64,000 nt of DNA from Arion vulgaris (taxonomy: Eukaryota; Mollusca; Gastropoda; Stylommatophora; Arionidae): positions 21,280,733 through 21,344,732 of the forward strand of contig CM036764.1 of NCBI GenBank assembly GCA_020796225.1. The letters are read 5' to 3'. The position numbers were made by a program, and so were the translations under genes. Below the pieces are notes generated by a model. It made no database searches, had not been told where the DNA came from, and saw only the letters and a program-made list of their open reading frames with translations. Below are positions 22,331 to 34,109 of this stretch, piece after piece (the stretch's first letter is position 1; every line of letters begins with the position of its first letter).

Positions 22331-22530
22331 TTCTGTATTGTACTGCAGTATAACACTATTACAAGAATGTTACTTTGGTGTGTTCGAAGTTTGGTCTTCT
22401 GTATTGTACTGCAGTATAACATTATTACAAGAATGTTACTTTGGTGTGTTCGAAGTTTGGTCTTCTGTATTGTACTGCAGTATAACATTATTACAAGAAT
22501 GTTACTTTGGTGTGTTCGAAGTTTGGTCTT
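22331..22530. repeat. minisatellite, 66-bp unit, 3 copies
   Basis: Three near-identical units run from TCTGTATTGTACTGCAGTAT to GAAGTTTGGTCT. A short frame stays open only because 66 is divisible by three. Confidence 0.92.
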
Positions 22531-23571
22531 CAAACCAAAAAGATTTTGATCTCCATATGCAGTCTTGCTATTAATAAAATGAAGCTTAAGAGGTTTTGCT
22601 AACAATTTCATGTAAAACACATCGCTATATACATCTCAAAGTGTCTCTTTTGTTAGATGATACTGTCTGCAAGGGTGTCAGTTGCAGTGATGGTATACAC
22701 GTCTTTTTTAAACATTGAATATCTGCTTGTCTCTATCTTGTCTTATGCATCAACAGGCAACTAACTAATGTTTATATCATACCTTTTTTGTTTTTAAATG
22801 ATTATTTATTGACCCCTATTATTGTGTGTTGAACCTAACACAGGGAGTATATCTACCTGTTGTAACGGAATTAATGGACTGGCAGTTTTAATTAAAATGT
22901 AAATAAATAAATATCTTGTCGACATTAAAGTGCTAATTTGGCCTTATATGTTTTTCATGGATTTCACATGAGCATTCGCGTTGGGTACATTCAGACTACT
23001 TCACTTCTGCGCTTTGTTTTATGCTATAACCGGATACCCGTATACAAGTTTACGAATCAGATCTTGAGGAACCGAAGTAAGGAGTAGTATTAAAACTGGA
23101 ATAACAGGTTTGTTTTTTTGCCTTTCCTTCTAATAACATGTATCAGTGCAAGATTTTGTTTAGTATAATCATGATCTCTGATTATTTTTTGTTATTTACT
23201 GCTAATTCAATAATTGATCTATTGATTAGGATGTGCTCAGTCAATACTGAACGTTCCTAAATTATTCTACTATTTCAAACTGTCATTGGTATCTTGTTTT
23301 ATTGTTTTTAAACTATCCATTACTGAAGTGTTTAGTGACTATCACATCATGCAGGACAGCTAGAACTCTTTATTTTTACTTCGTATGATCATCCCTAGTA
23401 TAGTGCTCATGGAAGTTGTCAAATGTGGTCTTTTTTCGCCTTCTCCACGAGGTGTATAGAATTGCAGGATTTGTAATGGTGTCATTAGATTTTCCTTTTA
23501 TAATATGACGAAATCACCTTTAGCGGTTAGTTGCTACTAGCATTTCAGCCCTTAATCTCACAACCTTATTA
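22531..23571. other. unassigned AT-rich stretch
   Basis: No coding frame of note, no repeat and no element boundary seen. Confidence 0.4.
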
Positions 23572-24098
23572 GTTCTACATATCACTGATGTCTAATGCTT
23601 TATTGTCCTCAAGTAGTAGCATGTCCTTCAGTTTTACATATCACTGACATCTCTTGCTTTATTGTCCTCAAGTAGTAGCATGTCCCTCACTTTTACATAT
23701 CACTGACATCTCTTGCTTTATTGTCTTCTAGTAGTAGCATGTCCCTCAGTTTTACATATCACTGACATCTATTGCTTTATTGTCTTCTAGTAGTAGCATG
23801 TTCCTCAGTTCTACATATCACTGACATCTCTTGCTTGTCTTCTAGTAGTAGCATGTCCCTCAGTTCTACATATCACTGACATCTATTGCTTTATTGTCTT
23901 CTAGTAATAGCATGTCCTTCAGTTCTACATATCACTGACATCTCTTGCTTTATTGTCTTCTAGTAGTAGCGTGCCCCTCAGTTCTACATATCACTGACAT
24001 CTCTTGCTTTATTGTCTTCTAGTAGTAGCATGTCCCTCAGTTCTACATATCACTGACATCTCTTGCTTTATTGTCTTCTAGTAGTAGCATGTCCCTCG
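23572..24098. repeat. minisatellite, 59-bp unit, about 9 copies
   Basis: The unit contains TTCTACATATCACTGACATC, TTGCTTTATTGTC and AGTAGTAGCATGTCC. The first units differ (TCCTCAAG for TCTTCTAG). One unit has lost about 7 bp near 23833. Confidence 0.92.
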
Positions 24099-24565
24099 GG
24101 GAACGTTGCTTTCATGACATCCCACCTGAAAAACTATCTGTCTCTAGCTTTCTCCAAAAATTCTTCAAGAGATCAATACATTGAAATTACGACATTGTTA
24201 CATGTTTGAATGCAACTTGTATTATTGATATGAGTGATGTGCATCTCAAATCACATTGAACTCTACATGTATCGTACATGAAATAAATATAGTAAATATG
24301 TAACGCAATCTCCAACTGACCCGATTAAAGAGTCAGACCAACAGTTAATCACATTATTCTATTTTTAGTTATTTTCAAGAGTTTATAGAGGTTTAGATAA
24401 CACAAATTCCACGAAATATTCTCCTGAAATAAGTGTGTGGTAACCGTATAGTGCAGACTTATTGGGACCGTATTCTTGACAAGGTAGGTTGTTTACATTT
24501 TTTGGGTGACGACTTTAGTCCGTAGACGCGTATAGGTATCCGATTTTGACTGCATACCTTTCAAT
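24099..24565. other. unassigned stretch
   Basis: Nothing recognised. Confidence 0.4.
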
Positions 24566-24800
24566 TAGATGAATGAAATTAGAAACGAAGAAATCAGAAG
24601 ACTGGATGTGAAACCAGTCATGCAATTCATAAAAGAAGAACATATTAAATGGTTTGGACACCTGACAAGAATACCCTGGTATCGCCTACCACAGAGAGCC
24701 ACACAGAAAAAGTTAATGAGTACAAAGCAAGAGGAAGACCACGCAATGGTGGAAGAGAAGAAGAAGATATCCTCCAGTTTGATCAGGAAAGCAGTTTTTT
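24566..24800 (+). mobile_element. LINE 3' fragment
   Basis: The frame contains KWFGHLTRIPWYRLPQRATQ, the LINE tail motif Trp-Phe-Gly-His-Leu followed by a block shared with the 8.0 and 10.1 kb fragments. The Arg-Pro-Arg-x-x-Trp motif is frameshifted. Confidence 0.68.
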
Positions 24801-25165
24801 AACAGTTATCAGATGAAGGTTCTCCCGTTTTTTGTTTGTGAATATTCTTAAACGCCACAGCGACTACAAACACGTGCATTTAATTTCTACTTTGTTCTAT
24901 GAAACTAATCATTTTCTCCATCCGTCAAAAACACCTTTATACACACTTATAATACTTCTTTAATTTCTTCACCATTTGTCAGTCAAACCACTGAATTGCA
25001 CTCGCCCACTTCTTGTTTTGTCATGCAATCTCTGTCACCAAGTCTGCACAGTTGCTCGTGATTTTTTGCCGGAAAAATTCCTATAATTTATCCGCGTCAA
25101 CTTACACCAGTTTTACTCTTTGTCTTCGCAAAAATCCATACACGACCACTTTCTGAAAGAAAAAG

Positions 25166-25177
<12 letters not shown>

Positions 25178-25215
<38 letters not shown>
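25178..25215. repeat. (GA)n microsatellite
   Basis: An ACACAC tract leads into a GAGAGA run. Confidence 0.9.
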
Positions 25216-25216
<1 letters not shown>

Positions 25217-25589
25217 CATGTGTTTGTTGGAAGTATTGAATTTCTTTGATTTGACGTGGTATATACAGACATTCTCAAAGACCTTAAAGCTAGAACGTCG
25301 ACGTATTTACATTTAAGCTGACGGGACGGGAGGGAGGTTTGTTGAAGTGTTATTCTTATCTTTGAAGCTTTTATTGATTCTTGTCTCATCATTCGACTAT
25401 AAAATGTAAGGTTGCTACGCTAACTTGTTTACAGATATTTGCATTTGAAACATCATATCGTATGTCTACACTTTCAGTGTAAATAGATGCGACAAATTAA
25501 GCAATAATAATAATAGTTTCGAATGTAAAGCTATCGACAGTACCTGTTCTCTTTCTCATCTGTTCTCAACTGCTGGATCAAGATATGCA

Positions 25590-25850
25590 TCTTCTTCTTC
25601 GAACGCTCCTATTATACCACTTGTTAACCACTCTGCGTGATCTGAGTCTAAGAGCGATTGTACGTTGTGCCAGTTATGCGCCTAGAAGTAGGCCATCACA
25701 TCCGATTTCTACGATGCTTTTATTTACTAGAGTAGCTTCCCTAGGCCCCTACTTCAGTCGCCTCTTGCGACGTGCCTTTAGGTCGCAACTGTACTGTTCT
25801 TCGCTTCCCTTGCGGGCTCCGCACCTCACGGGTGGGATCAAGATATTAAT
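25590..25850 (-). mobile_element. interspersed repeat G, copy
   Basis: From the (GAA)n end (CTTCTTCTTCGAACGCTCC in forward sense) through GAGCGATTGTACGTTGTGCC to CAGTCGCCTCTTGCGACG. It parallels the copy at 60640-60925 nearly block by block. Confidence 0.65.
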
Positions 25851-26500
25851 ACTTCTCAACATGCTTTTTTATCGTCTCCATTTATCTCCTACTTCTACTT
25901 AATCTTCCGATTAATCTTCTGGTAATTATTATAATGAAAAGTGTGTTATAGTTCTCGTCTCACGGTCAGGACATACTTCATCGGAAATAATATATCAAAT
26001 GTGAATGTTTCTGGAGTTACTTAAAAAAGGGAACAATGAAAGAATGAAGAGAGCTGACCACTTGATGTCTATTCTGTATTCTGGTGCTAACACTTATTTT
26101 TCTTGTTGTGTTCACCCGGTATGATATCAGGCGTAGTCAGGGCACGATTTCTTTTTTGCACCAAGATCTGCTTTCATTTTTATCATTGTCCCCCGCCATA
26201 CAGACGTGACTACCCCGACTTCAGAGGTGGTGCTAACACTCACACCTGACAGGTATTAAATGTTGGAAACAATTGTTATGAAATATGTTGTATAATAAAG
26301 CAATGCTTCCGCAAAAATAAGATTCATAATTACGCCAAAATTCATAGCCGGTGAAAAATGTCTAGTTTGTGCTGTTAACCAGATGTTAATTAAATCCCAT
26401 ACTTCAGTGTTTATATTGGACTGTTCTGAGAGATTCGCTTCTTTTGTCTGCCATAGAGAGACCAGGGCACTGCTTTTCGCAACGAAATCTAACACATGCG
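25851..26500. other. unassigned stretch
   Basis: No feature recognised. Weak coding-like frames show no domain. Confidence 0.4.
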
Positions 26501-26700
26501 TAAAGAACCCGTTTTCATATCGTGTGGTATAGTTGAAAATGCATTATTAGGTTAATTTTTCGTTGTACCAACCACACACGATAGGTGATGATAGCTAACT
26601 GCACGCAAGCGCCTTTAAATCCTAGTATCTCTCTGTACTTATTTGAGGTTTGGTTGATTCGAGCGTCTTTATGTTCAGAAAAACACCCTCCACTCCAACT
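26501..26700 (-). mobile_element. SINE family D, copy 4, old and truncated
   Basis: It shares TAAAGAACCCGTTTTCATAT and ACCACACACGATAGG with copy 3. The tRNA-like head is missing or beyond recognition. Confidence 0.5.
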
Positions 26701-26712
26701 AATATTGTTTTG

Positions 26713-26780
26713 TGCTTTGTAAAACTACTGTACTTTGTTTTTACGTGTTTCACCATTGTTACATAGTTTTACTGCAGTAT
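26713..26780 (+). repeat. solo piece of a Penelope-like terminal repeat
   Basis: TTTGTAAAACTACTGTACTTTGTTTTTACGTG-like sequence and TTTTACTGCAG match the outer part of the repeats at 17.7 and 18.8 kb. Confidence 0.6.
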
Positions 26781-26989
26781 ATTTCCTTATATCGATAACA
26801 CCGCTTCAAGTAACAAGTCCTGAAACCACGCATATACAAAGCAAAAGCATGAACCACTATGATATCAAGACTCTAAAACTCACCACATGTTCACTTAATA
26901 ACCGCAATAAACACAATTTAATCGCACCGCAGTCCAGAGTACTAGTTGTGCATACATCATCATGAAACTGTTGATCACCTTCCCTTTTC

Positions 26990-27125
26990 GTGTCATCAAC
27001 AAATAAACAGATACAGGTATTAAGAGCTTCCGAAAAACAAATAGACAAACACGGGACTCGAACCACTTACCCTAGTCCTTACGACACCAATCGCCTAGCC
27101 TAGCAATACGAGCGTCCTTACGTAC
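26990..27125 (-). mobile_element. tRNA-like retrosequence, family T copy 3
   Basis: The reverse strand has GCTAGGCTAGGCGATTGG, then a good B box, GTGGTTCGAGTCCC. A-rich sequence lies downstream. It is the best preserved of the three copies. Confidence 0.55.
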
Positions 27126-27189
27126 ACAACCAAAAAAATCGTGTCAATCGTTTAACGATTAGATAAATTGATTAGTTGATTATTTGATA

Positions 27190-27597
27190 TGACTTATACT
27201 TCGTTGAGTAACTATGTGTGCTCCTATCTCTTTCTTATACAGAAGATCTTAGCTGCAGTACACCAACTTCTTAGCACCGGCGAGGGTTCTCGATATAATT
27301 TTGAAGATATTTTTGTAGGAATTTTATATTTAATCTTTTCTGATGAATTTTACCCGGTCAGCGACTTTCCAGTCTGCTCTTCTCAATTTTGAACTGCCAA
27401 GGGTTTTTTTACTTGCTCAAATTGAACACGGGACCTACGTTTTATCTCCCGTCTCCGATAGGACTAGGAACTCGATATCACCTACATTGAGATCAGGAAT
27501 CTCTGGAAAAATATCCAGATGGCTCCACAATGGAGCGAACCTGGTACATTTGACAATAGAGATGAGCACCTAACCACTACGCCACAGAGATCCCTGG
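27190..27597 (-). mobile_element. tRNA-derived SINE, family F, copy 1
   Basis: In reverse sense the head has a near-consensus A box (TGGCGTAGTGGTTAGG) and a B-box-like GGTTCGCTCC. The body then has TTTTTCCAGAGATTCC, TCGGAGACGGGAGATAAAAC and GACTGGAAAGTCGCTGACC, and the tail ends near ACTCAACGAAG. Copies occur at 33.5-34.1 and 62.0-62.4 kb. Its tRNA end abuts the first unit of the 74-bp array. Confidence 0.8.
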
Positions 27598-30036
27598 TCA
27601 GATAAATAGAACACATTATATGGAAGAAAGCAACACCTTACATTACAAACACATTACAGGCACCTTTGTGGTCAGATAAATAGAATACATTATATGGAAC
27701 AAAGCAACACCTTACATTACAAACACATTACATACAAGCACCTTTGTGGTCAGATAAATAGAATACATTATATGGAACAAAGCAACACCTTACATTACAA
27801 ACACATTAGAAGCACCTTTGTGGTCAGATAAATAGAATACATTATATGGAACAAAGCAACACCTTACATTACAAACACATTACAAGCACCTTTGTGGTCA
27901 GATAAATAGAATACATTATATGGAACAAAGCAACACCTTACATTACAAACACATTACAAGCACCTTTGTGGTCAGATAAATAGAATACATTATATGGAAC
28001 AAAGCAACACCTTACATTACAAACACATTACAAGCACCTTTGTGGTCAGATAAACAGAATACATTATATGGAACAAAGCAACACCTTACATTACAAACAC
28101 ATTACAAGCACCTTTGTGGTCAGATAAATAGAATACATTATATGGAACAAAGCAACACCTTACATTACAAACACATTACAAGCACCTTTGTGGTCAGATA
28201 AATAGAATACATTATATGGAACAAAGCAACACCTTACATTACAAACACATTACAAGCATCTTTGTGGTCAGATAAATAGAATACATTATATGGAACAAAG
28301 CAACACCTTACATTACAAACACATTACAAGCACCTTTGTGGTCAGATAAACAGAATACATTATATGGAAGAAAGCAACACCTTACATTACAAACACATTA
28401 CAAGCACCTTTGTGGTCAGATAAACAGAATACATTATATGGAAGAAAGCAACACCTTACATTACAAACACATTACAAGCACTCTTGTGGTCAGATAAATA
28501 GAATACATTATATGGAAGAAAGCAACACCTTACATTACAAACACATTAGAAGCACCTTTGTGGTCAGATAAATAGAATACATTATATGGAACAAAGCAAC
28601 ACCTTACATTACAAACACATTACAAGCACCTTTGTGGTCAGATAAACAGAATACATTATATGGAAGAAAGCAACACCTTACATTACAAACACATTACAAG
28701 CACCTTTGTGGTCAGATAAACAGAATACATTATATGGAAGAAAGCAACACCTTACATTACAAACACATTACAAGCACCTTTGTGGTCAGATAAATAGAAT
28801 ACATTATATGGAAGAAAGCAACACCTTACATTACAAACACATTAGAAGCACCTTTGTGGTCAGATAAATAGAATACATTATATGGAACAAAGCAACACCT
28901 TACATTACAAACACATTACAAGCACCTTTGTGGTCAGATAAACAGAATACATTATATGGAACAAAGCAACACCTTACATTACAAACACATTAGAAGCACC
29001 TTTGTGGTCAGATAAATAGAATACATTATATGGAACAAAGCAACACCTTACATTACAAACACATTACAAGCACCTTTGTGGTCAGATCAACAGAATACAT
29101 TATATGGAACAAAGCAACACCTTACATTACAAACACATTACAAGCACCTTTGTGGTCAGATAAATAGAATACATTATATGGAACAAAGCAACACCTTACA
29201 TTACAAACACATTACAAGCACCTTTGTGGTCAGATAAATAGAATACATTATATGGAAGAAAGCAACACCTTACATTACAAACACATTACAAGCACCTTTG
29301 TGGTCAGATAAATAGAACACATTATATGGAAGAAAGCAACACCTTACATTACAAACACATTACAAGCACCTTTGTGGTCAGATAAATAGAATACATTATA
29401 TGGAACAAAGCAACACCTTACATTACAAACACATTACAAGCACCTTTGTGGTCAGATAAATAGAATACATTATATGGAAGAAAGCAACACCTTACATTAC
29501 AAACACATTACACGCATCTTTGTGGTCAGATAAATAGAATACATTATATGGAAGAAAGCAACACCTTACATTACAAACACATTACAAGCACCTTTGTGGT
29601 CAGATAAATAGAATACATTATATGGAAGAAAGCAACACCTTACATTACAAACACATTACACGCATCTTTGTGGTCAGATAAACAGAATACATTATATGGA
29701 ACAAAGCAACACCTTACATTACAAACACATTACAAGCACCTTTGTGGTCAGATAAATAGAATACATTATATGGAAGAGCAACACCTTACATTACAAACAC
29801 ATTACAAGCACCTTGTGGTCTGATAAATAGAACACATTATATGGAACAAAGCAACACCTTACATTACAAACACATTACAAGCACCTTTGTGGTCAGATAA
29901 ATAGAATACATTATATGGAACAAAGCAACACCTTACATTACAAACACATTACAAGCACCTTTGTGGTCAGATAAATAGAATACATTATATGGAAGAAAGC
30001 AACACCTTACATTACAAACACATTACACGCATCTTT
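27597..30036. repeat. satellite-like array, 74-bp unit, about 33 copies
   Basis: The unit contains CACCTTTGTGGTCAGATAAA, TAGAATACATTATATGGAAC and AACACCTTACATTACAAACA. Recurrent variants (TAGAATA/CAGAATA, GGAACAAAG/GGAAGAAAG, TTACAAGC/TTAGAAGC) are mixed along the array. The second full unit is longer by 4 bp, and units near 29776 and 29810 have small deletions. Confidence 0.95.
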
Positions 30037-30474
30037 GTTTCGTATGGCAAGAGACTAAGTACCACTGGATCATTAAAACTGAAGAACAATTTATTTTCGA
30101 ACATAATTTACTCAGTGACTTACTTGGTTCTCCATTTGATGTCTCATTGCAGTCAGTATATGTTAAAACTATAATCTCTTCATTGTCTTGATTCTGAAGC
30201 ACTGCTTGTTTATCGTGGGCATGACTAAGTGTTTACAAATATGTTATCCCAAGCGAAACGATAGTTATTTTTCGTTGAGGAGTAAATGATTAATTTTATG
30301 TTTTTTTGTTTCATAAATTGATTTAAATGTTGTATCAGTCCTAACATTTGCCAGCGAGAGTTGATAAAAGGAAAATAACAAATAAACAAACGAAATGTGA
30401 GCTGCTAGTTGGTTGTAACTATATATGACCACCATTTCTTTCCATCTAGCTATAAAAGAGTACCCGACACCAGG
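30037..30474. other. unassigned stretch
   Basis: Flank between the 74-bp array and a hAT MITE; nothing recognised. Confidence 0.4.
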
Positions 30475-30482
30475 GGTTAGGG

Positions 30483-30887
30483 CATAGGTTCCCAAATGTT
30501 TTCGGGCCACCACCCACTTTGCGAGACATTAATGTTGTCGCGTCCGCACCTCTCCCCTCTCTTTCTCCGATCTCCCATTATAACAGTTTTACGCGTTCAA
30601 GCAGTTTGATATTTTCGACGTAAATATCAACTGATACATTACTGCTTATGTCTTTAAAGTATTGAAAAAGTAGTGATCAATATGTGCTTCATATTGAACA
30701 CAGTTATTCAATTGCAAAATCAGGAAAATAAATTAAAAAAAAATATTTGTTATTAATTTCTTCTATATGGAGCCACCGACCCTTAGATCGCATGAACGCC
30801 TTCAAATGCTTCTGAACCCACTACGCCCTCTAGAAGGCTTCAGCACCCACTGAGGGTGGGGCGATACGCCCACTTTGGGAACCTATG
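30483..30887. mobile_element. hAT-type MITE with perfect 8-bp target duplication
   Basis: The 405-bp element has inverted ends CATAGGTTCCCAAA. It is flanked by GGTTAGGG at 30475-30482 and again at 30888-30895. The subterminal sequence is G/C-rich and hAT-like (GGGTGGGGCG near the right end). There is no coding frame. Confidence 0.9.
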
Positions 30888-30895
30888 GGTTAGGG

Positions 30896-31310
30896 AAATA
30901 TGTTTATGATCTCTACTGGAACTACGGATAACGTGATCTTTCGCCGGAGCTTTCAGTAAAAGTGTTGTGCGTCTCTGTTAAAACCAACAGGCTATTGGTT
31001 AATAATGTTAGACCTTTCAGATACACCTGAAGCATATGTCTTCAACAAGCAAACTTCATTTGTTTTCTGTCCTATGCTATGTTTTCGCGTTCTTCCAGTC
31101 CCTATACTACCTATTTCCTGTTCTCTTATGGCCTTCGTCTGTTTTTGTTTCTGGCGGATTCCAGTGATACAGTGGGCTAGGATAACGGGAACGTATGTTC
31201 CTGGCAGGGTCACCCAGGCCGGACAGGTCATTGAGAAGGATCAGACTAAATATGACTTACTGGTCCTCCAGGTTGGGGGTTTGGCTTGGGACTAACAATT
31301 ACATCCTGTA
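30896..31310. other. mostly unassigned; possible LINE-derived piece at its end
   Basis: A forward frame (31005-31295) ends in VIEKDQTKYDLLVLQVGGLA, which looks protein-like. I cannot assign a domain. Confidence 0.35.
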
Positions 31311-31394
31311 AAAAAATCTTTATGTTACGGAAACAACAACGATGACACTACATATTCACAGTCATGATGAGATACTAGAGTCATTGACTCAACA

Positions 31395-31470
31395 CAGAGG
31401 ACGACCAAGAATAGAAAATAATGGTGTTCACTTGTTGCTGCAATAAACGTCAGAGACGTCACACCTGGAG
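31395..31470 (+). mobile_element. short LINE C-terminal remnant
   Basis: The translation WCSLVAAINVRDVT matches the extreme C-terminus of the LINE at 54.4 kb (WCAFVAALNAKGVTG). It is followed by a (GA)n run at 31468-31492. Confidence 0.5.
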
Positions 31471-31689
31471 AGAGAGAGAGAGAGCGAGAGAGTTCTGTTT
31501 ATTATCAGACTTTAATATGCTCTGTTATTTAATGTCATAGAAATAATAAACACTGGACTTCAAGTTTATCTTCAGTAATTCTGTTGTATTTTGACCACTT
31601 CATTGTTTTGTTATTTCTTCGATATTAATGTCTGATTCTTATTCTCACCACTTCTATTGTTGACTTCTTTCATCAATTCTTTCAGCTTC

Positions 31690-32230
31690 TGTTACTTTTC
31701 AGCTAACAGTATTGTTTCGATCTCTTTTCTTTTCACATTCAACTCCCAACGGAGCACAGGTCTTCAACAAACTTCTTTCAGCTCTTCCTCTCTTCTGCCA
31801 TCCCTTCCAATTCTTCCCATGTTTTACATATCCTTTTAGTATCAGCCCCCAGCTCTCTTCTCCAGGTCTGTCTAGGCCTTTTCCTACTCCTCTTTTACCT
31901 TCGGGTTCTAAAACAGTGCCTGTCTTGCAATACTTCTGGTCGGTCTTCTCAATGTGTGTCCTATCCACAGCCAGCGTCTCTTCCGTAGCTCTTTCCTCAA
32001 CGTATTTGCTTAGTTTTTCTCTGAGTTCCTCGTTCGTAATCGTGTCATACCATCGAAGTCCCTCTATTCAACGTAAACATCCATTTATGAAGGTCTGTAG
32101 TTTGGTGGTTTCTTTTGTTGCCTCCCGTGTTTTCGAGCCGTAGAACAGCACTGACTTCACATTTAATTGAAAGATTCTCAGCTTTGTGTTTGTTTTGATC
32201 TCCTTTGACTTCCATATTTTATTCAGTACA
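31690..32230 (-). mobile_element. LINE 3' fragment
   Basis: Reverse-strand frames contain SVLNKIWKSKEIKTNTKLRI, NVKSVLFYGSKTREATKE and, further on, [12 protein letters not shown]. This is the usual order of the region after the palm and of the tail in CR1/RTE-like proteins (Tyr-Gly-x-x-Thr block, then the P-x-GKR block). Frameshifts break it. A SINE of family A sits directly upstream. Confidence 0.72.
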
Positions 32231-32434
32231 CTTTTTTTCCGATCTAGAAACACTTGCGCTTTCAGCTCTTCGGCTCGGTTCATGGACATCGTAACCCTTC
32301 GGTTCGGTGCCACGAACACCATAAATCTGGAGAACCTGTGGCCTTACTGCCAGCCCGCCGATTTGAACCCGCACTCACAGGGAGCTTGTCACCCGTCGTC
32401 CAACGCGCTACGAATACGCTGGGCAGGCGTTCAC
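32231..32434 (-). mobile_element. SINE family A, copy 3, with target duplication
   Basis: The complete reverse copy is bounded by TCAGTACA at 32223-32230 and 32435-32442. Its short A run joins LINE codons on one side, so it inserted into or at the edge of the LINE at 31.7-32.2 kb. Confidence 0.82.
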
Positions 32435-32651
32435 TCAGTACAATAATAAAGCGTCTATCTCTTATATAACTGAAATTACTTTACTTTTCTTCATTTATGT
32501 GAGTTCTGACATGAATTCAGTGTGTTCGAAATTGTGTGTTAATTGTATTTCTTAAAGAGACACGGTTAACATCATTTCTCTTACTCATACTTTACTGGTC
32601 TCAATCTATGAATAGCATTGAGATCACTGATATTCTTTCATGGAGTTTATA

Positions 32652-32806
32652 CAGTGGCGGCTCTTGCTAAGTTTTGTTGTTGGGGCCAGACATATTTTTG
32701 TGTGGAAAATCATGGTATTGGGTTAGGTTATAATTTAATTTATACACGTTACACATTATTTTGGTAGGGCTCGGCCCCACTGGCCCTTAATGACGAGCCG
32801 CCACTG
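32652..32806. mobile_element. short hAT-type MITE with perfect 8-bp target duplication
   Basis: The 155-bp element runs from CAGTGGCGGCTC to GAGCCGCCACTG (perfect 12-bp inverted ends). AGTTTATA lies on each side, at 32644-32651 and 32807-32814. The interior is AT-rich and non-coding. Confidence 0.92.
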
Positions 32807-32814
32807 AGTTTATA

Positions 32815-33495
32815 TATAGCAACGTACGACCAGCCACCACGTTGAGTTTCTGAGTACTCGAGTGACATACATCACTTTAGACACTGACACTATTTAAGAT
32901 ATTCAACAAGGACGAATACAAGCGATAACGCTACTTCTGTTGCAAGATAGACTGAAGGTGAGATTGTTTTTGATTTGGTATCAACCGTCCTTGTGTCCCG
33001 GAAATGAACCTATCCTGCTTGTGAACGATATCATCCAAAGTGTTGCTATATATATATACATACCGAGAAAGATAAGATAAACAGCCACTCTTCTACACAT
33101 GACATACACAATAACTAACATCCTGGACAACGGAATGTAATCGATCTGTTCTTATACAGACATGGCGATATCATATATACTTTGATTTCTTTCAGGTAGC
33201 TGATTATTTTAGCTGTAAGCGCAAACACAAAAGCCTTGTCCCAATCTCTCCACCTCTCGTCTCGCAGGGCCAGTAAGTTTACCCGAGTATGTTGTTGTTG
33301 TCGTCGAGCCCTCAGAAATAATTGGTTTTCACAAATTTTTTATATATTTGAGCGGGGGGAAAGTACATGGCTTTCTTGCAGACCCAGAAGACTCCAACAA
33401 CTCTAGGCGTGTAGTGCTATGCGTTGCGGAAACTCCTGCTTAGGTAGAGCATATCTAAGTTTATCGTATTCGAGGCATTCTGGAGTACCTGTACG
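32815..33495. other. unassigned stretch
   Basis: Nothing recognised. Confidence 0.4.
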
Positions 33496-33499
33496 TATT

Positions 33500-34085
33500 A
33501 TTCATAGGCAGAGGACTAGAAACTCGATCTCTCCTACACTAAGATCAGGGATCTCTGGAAAAATATCCCGATGGCTCCACGAGACAGATAACAGATGGCT
33601 CCACGAGACAGTGAACTGATGGCTCCACGAGACAGTGAACAGATGGCTCCACGAGACAGTGAACAGATGGCTCCACGAGACAGTGAACAGATGGCTCCAC
33701 GAGACAGTGAACAGATGGCTCCACGAGACAGTGAACAGATGGCTCCACGAGACAGTGAATCGAGTACCTTTGGCACGAGAGTTGAGCACCTAATCTCTAC
33801 GCCAGAGTCCTTCCCATCGGAGACGGGTGATAAAACGTTGGTCCCATGTTCAATTTGTGCACGTAAACGAACCACTGGCAGTTCAAAATCGAGAAGTGCA
33901 GGCTGGAAAGTCGCTGCCCGGGCACAATTCATTAGAAAAAATAAAAATACAATTTCTACAAAATATCTTCGCCGTCTTTATAATTACATCGGGAACCGGT
34001 GCTACGGAGTTCGTGCATTGCAGCTTAGATCTTCGTTGTAAGAACAAGATCGAGCACCATGGTTACTCATCGAAGTGCAAAGCTG
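33500..34085 (+). mobile_element. SINE family F, copy 2, with inverted 5' part
   Basis: Relative to copies 1 and 3, the head and first body block (33500-33810) lie in reverse orientation. The remaining body and tail (33811-34085, with TCGGAGACGGGTGATAAAAC and CATCGAAGTGCAAAGC) lie forward. A 24-bp minisatellite has grown inside the inverted part. The 5' inversion is the pattern expected of twin priming during LINE-driven insertion. Confidence 0.75.
33583..33762. repeat. minisatellite inside SINE F, 24-bp unit, about 7.5 copies
   Basis: ATGGCTCCACGAGACAGTGA plus ACAG repeats perfectly in the centre. The first unit differs. Frames over it encode an eight-residue repeat (MAPRDSEQ), which is not evidence of a gene. 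Confidence 0.93.
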
Positions 34086-34109
34086 ATGGTCCTATCAATC
34101 AAACAACAA

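Noticed and set aside
3393..27125. Functional tRNA genes at 3.4, 2.3, 2.7 and 27.1 kb
   Set aside because: Polymerase III boxes are present, but the acceptor stems do not pair. The blocks carry poly(A) or SINE bodies and are best read as retroposed copies.
21172..30036. CRISPR-like regular repeats
   Set aside because: The arrays have no unique spacers between repeats, and the context is eukaryotic. They are ordinary tandem repeats.
33534..34041. Frames of an eight-residue repeat
   Set aside because: They lie in the 24-bp minisatellite within SINE F and are open on both strands.
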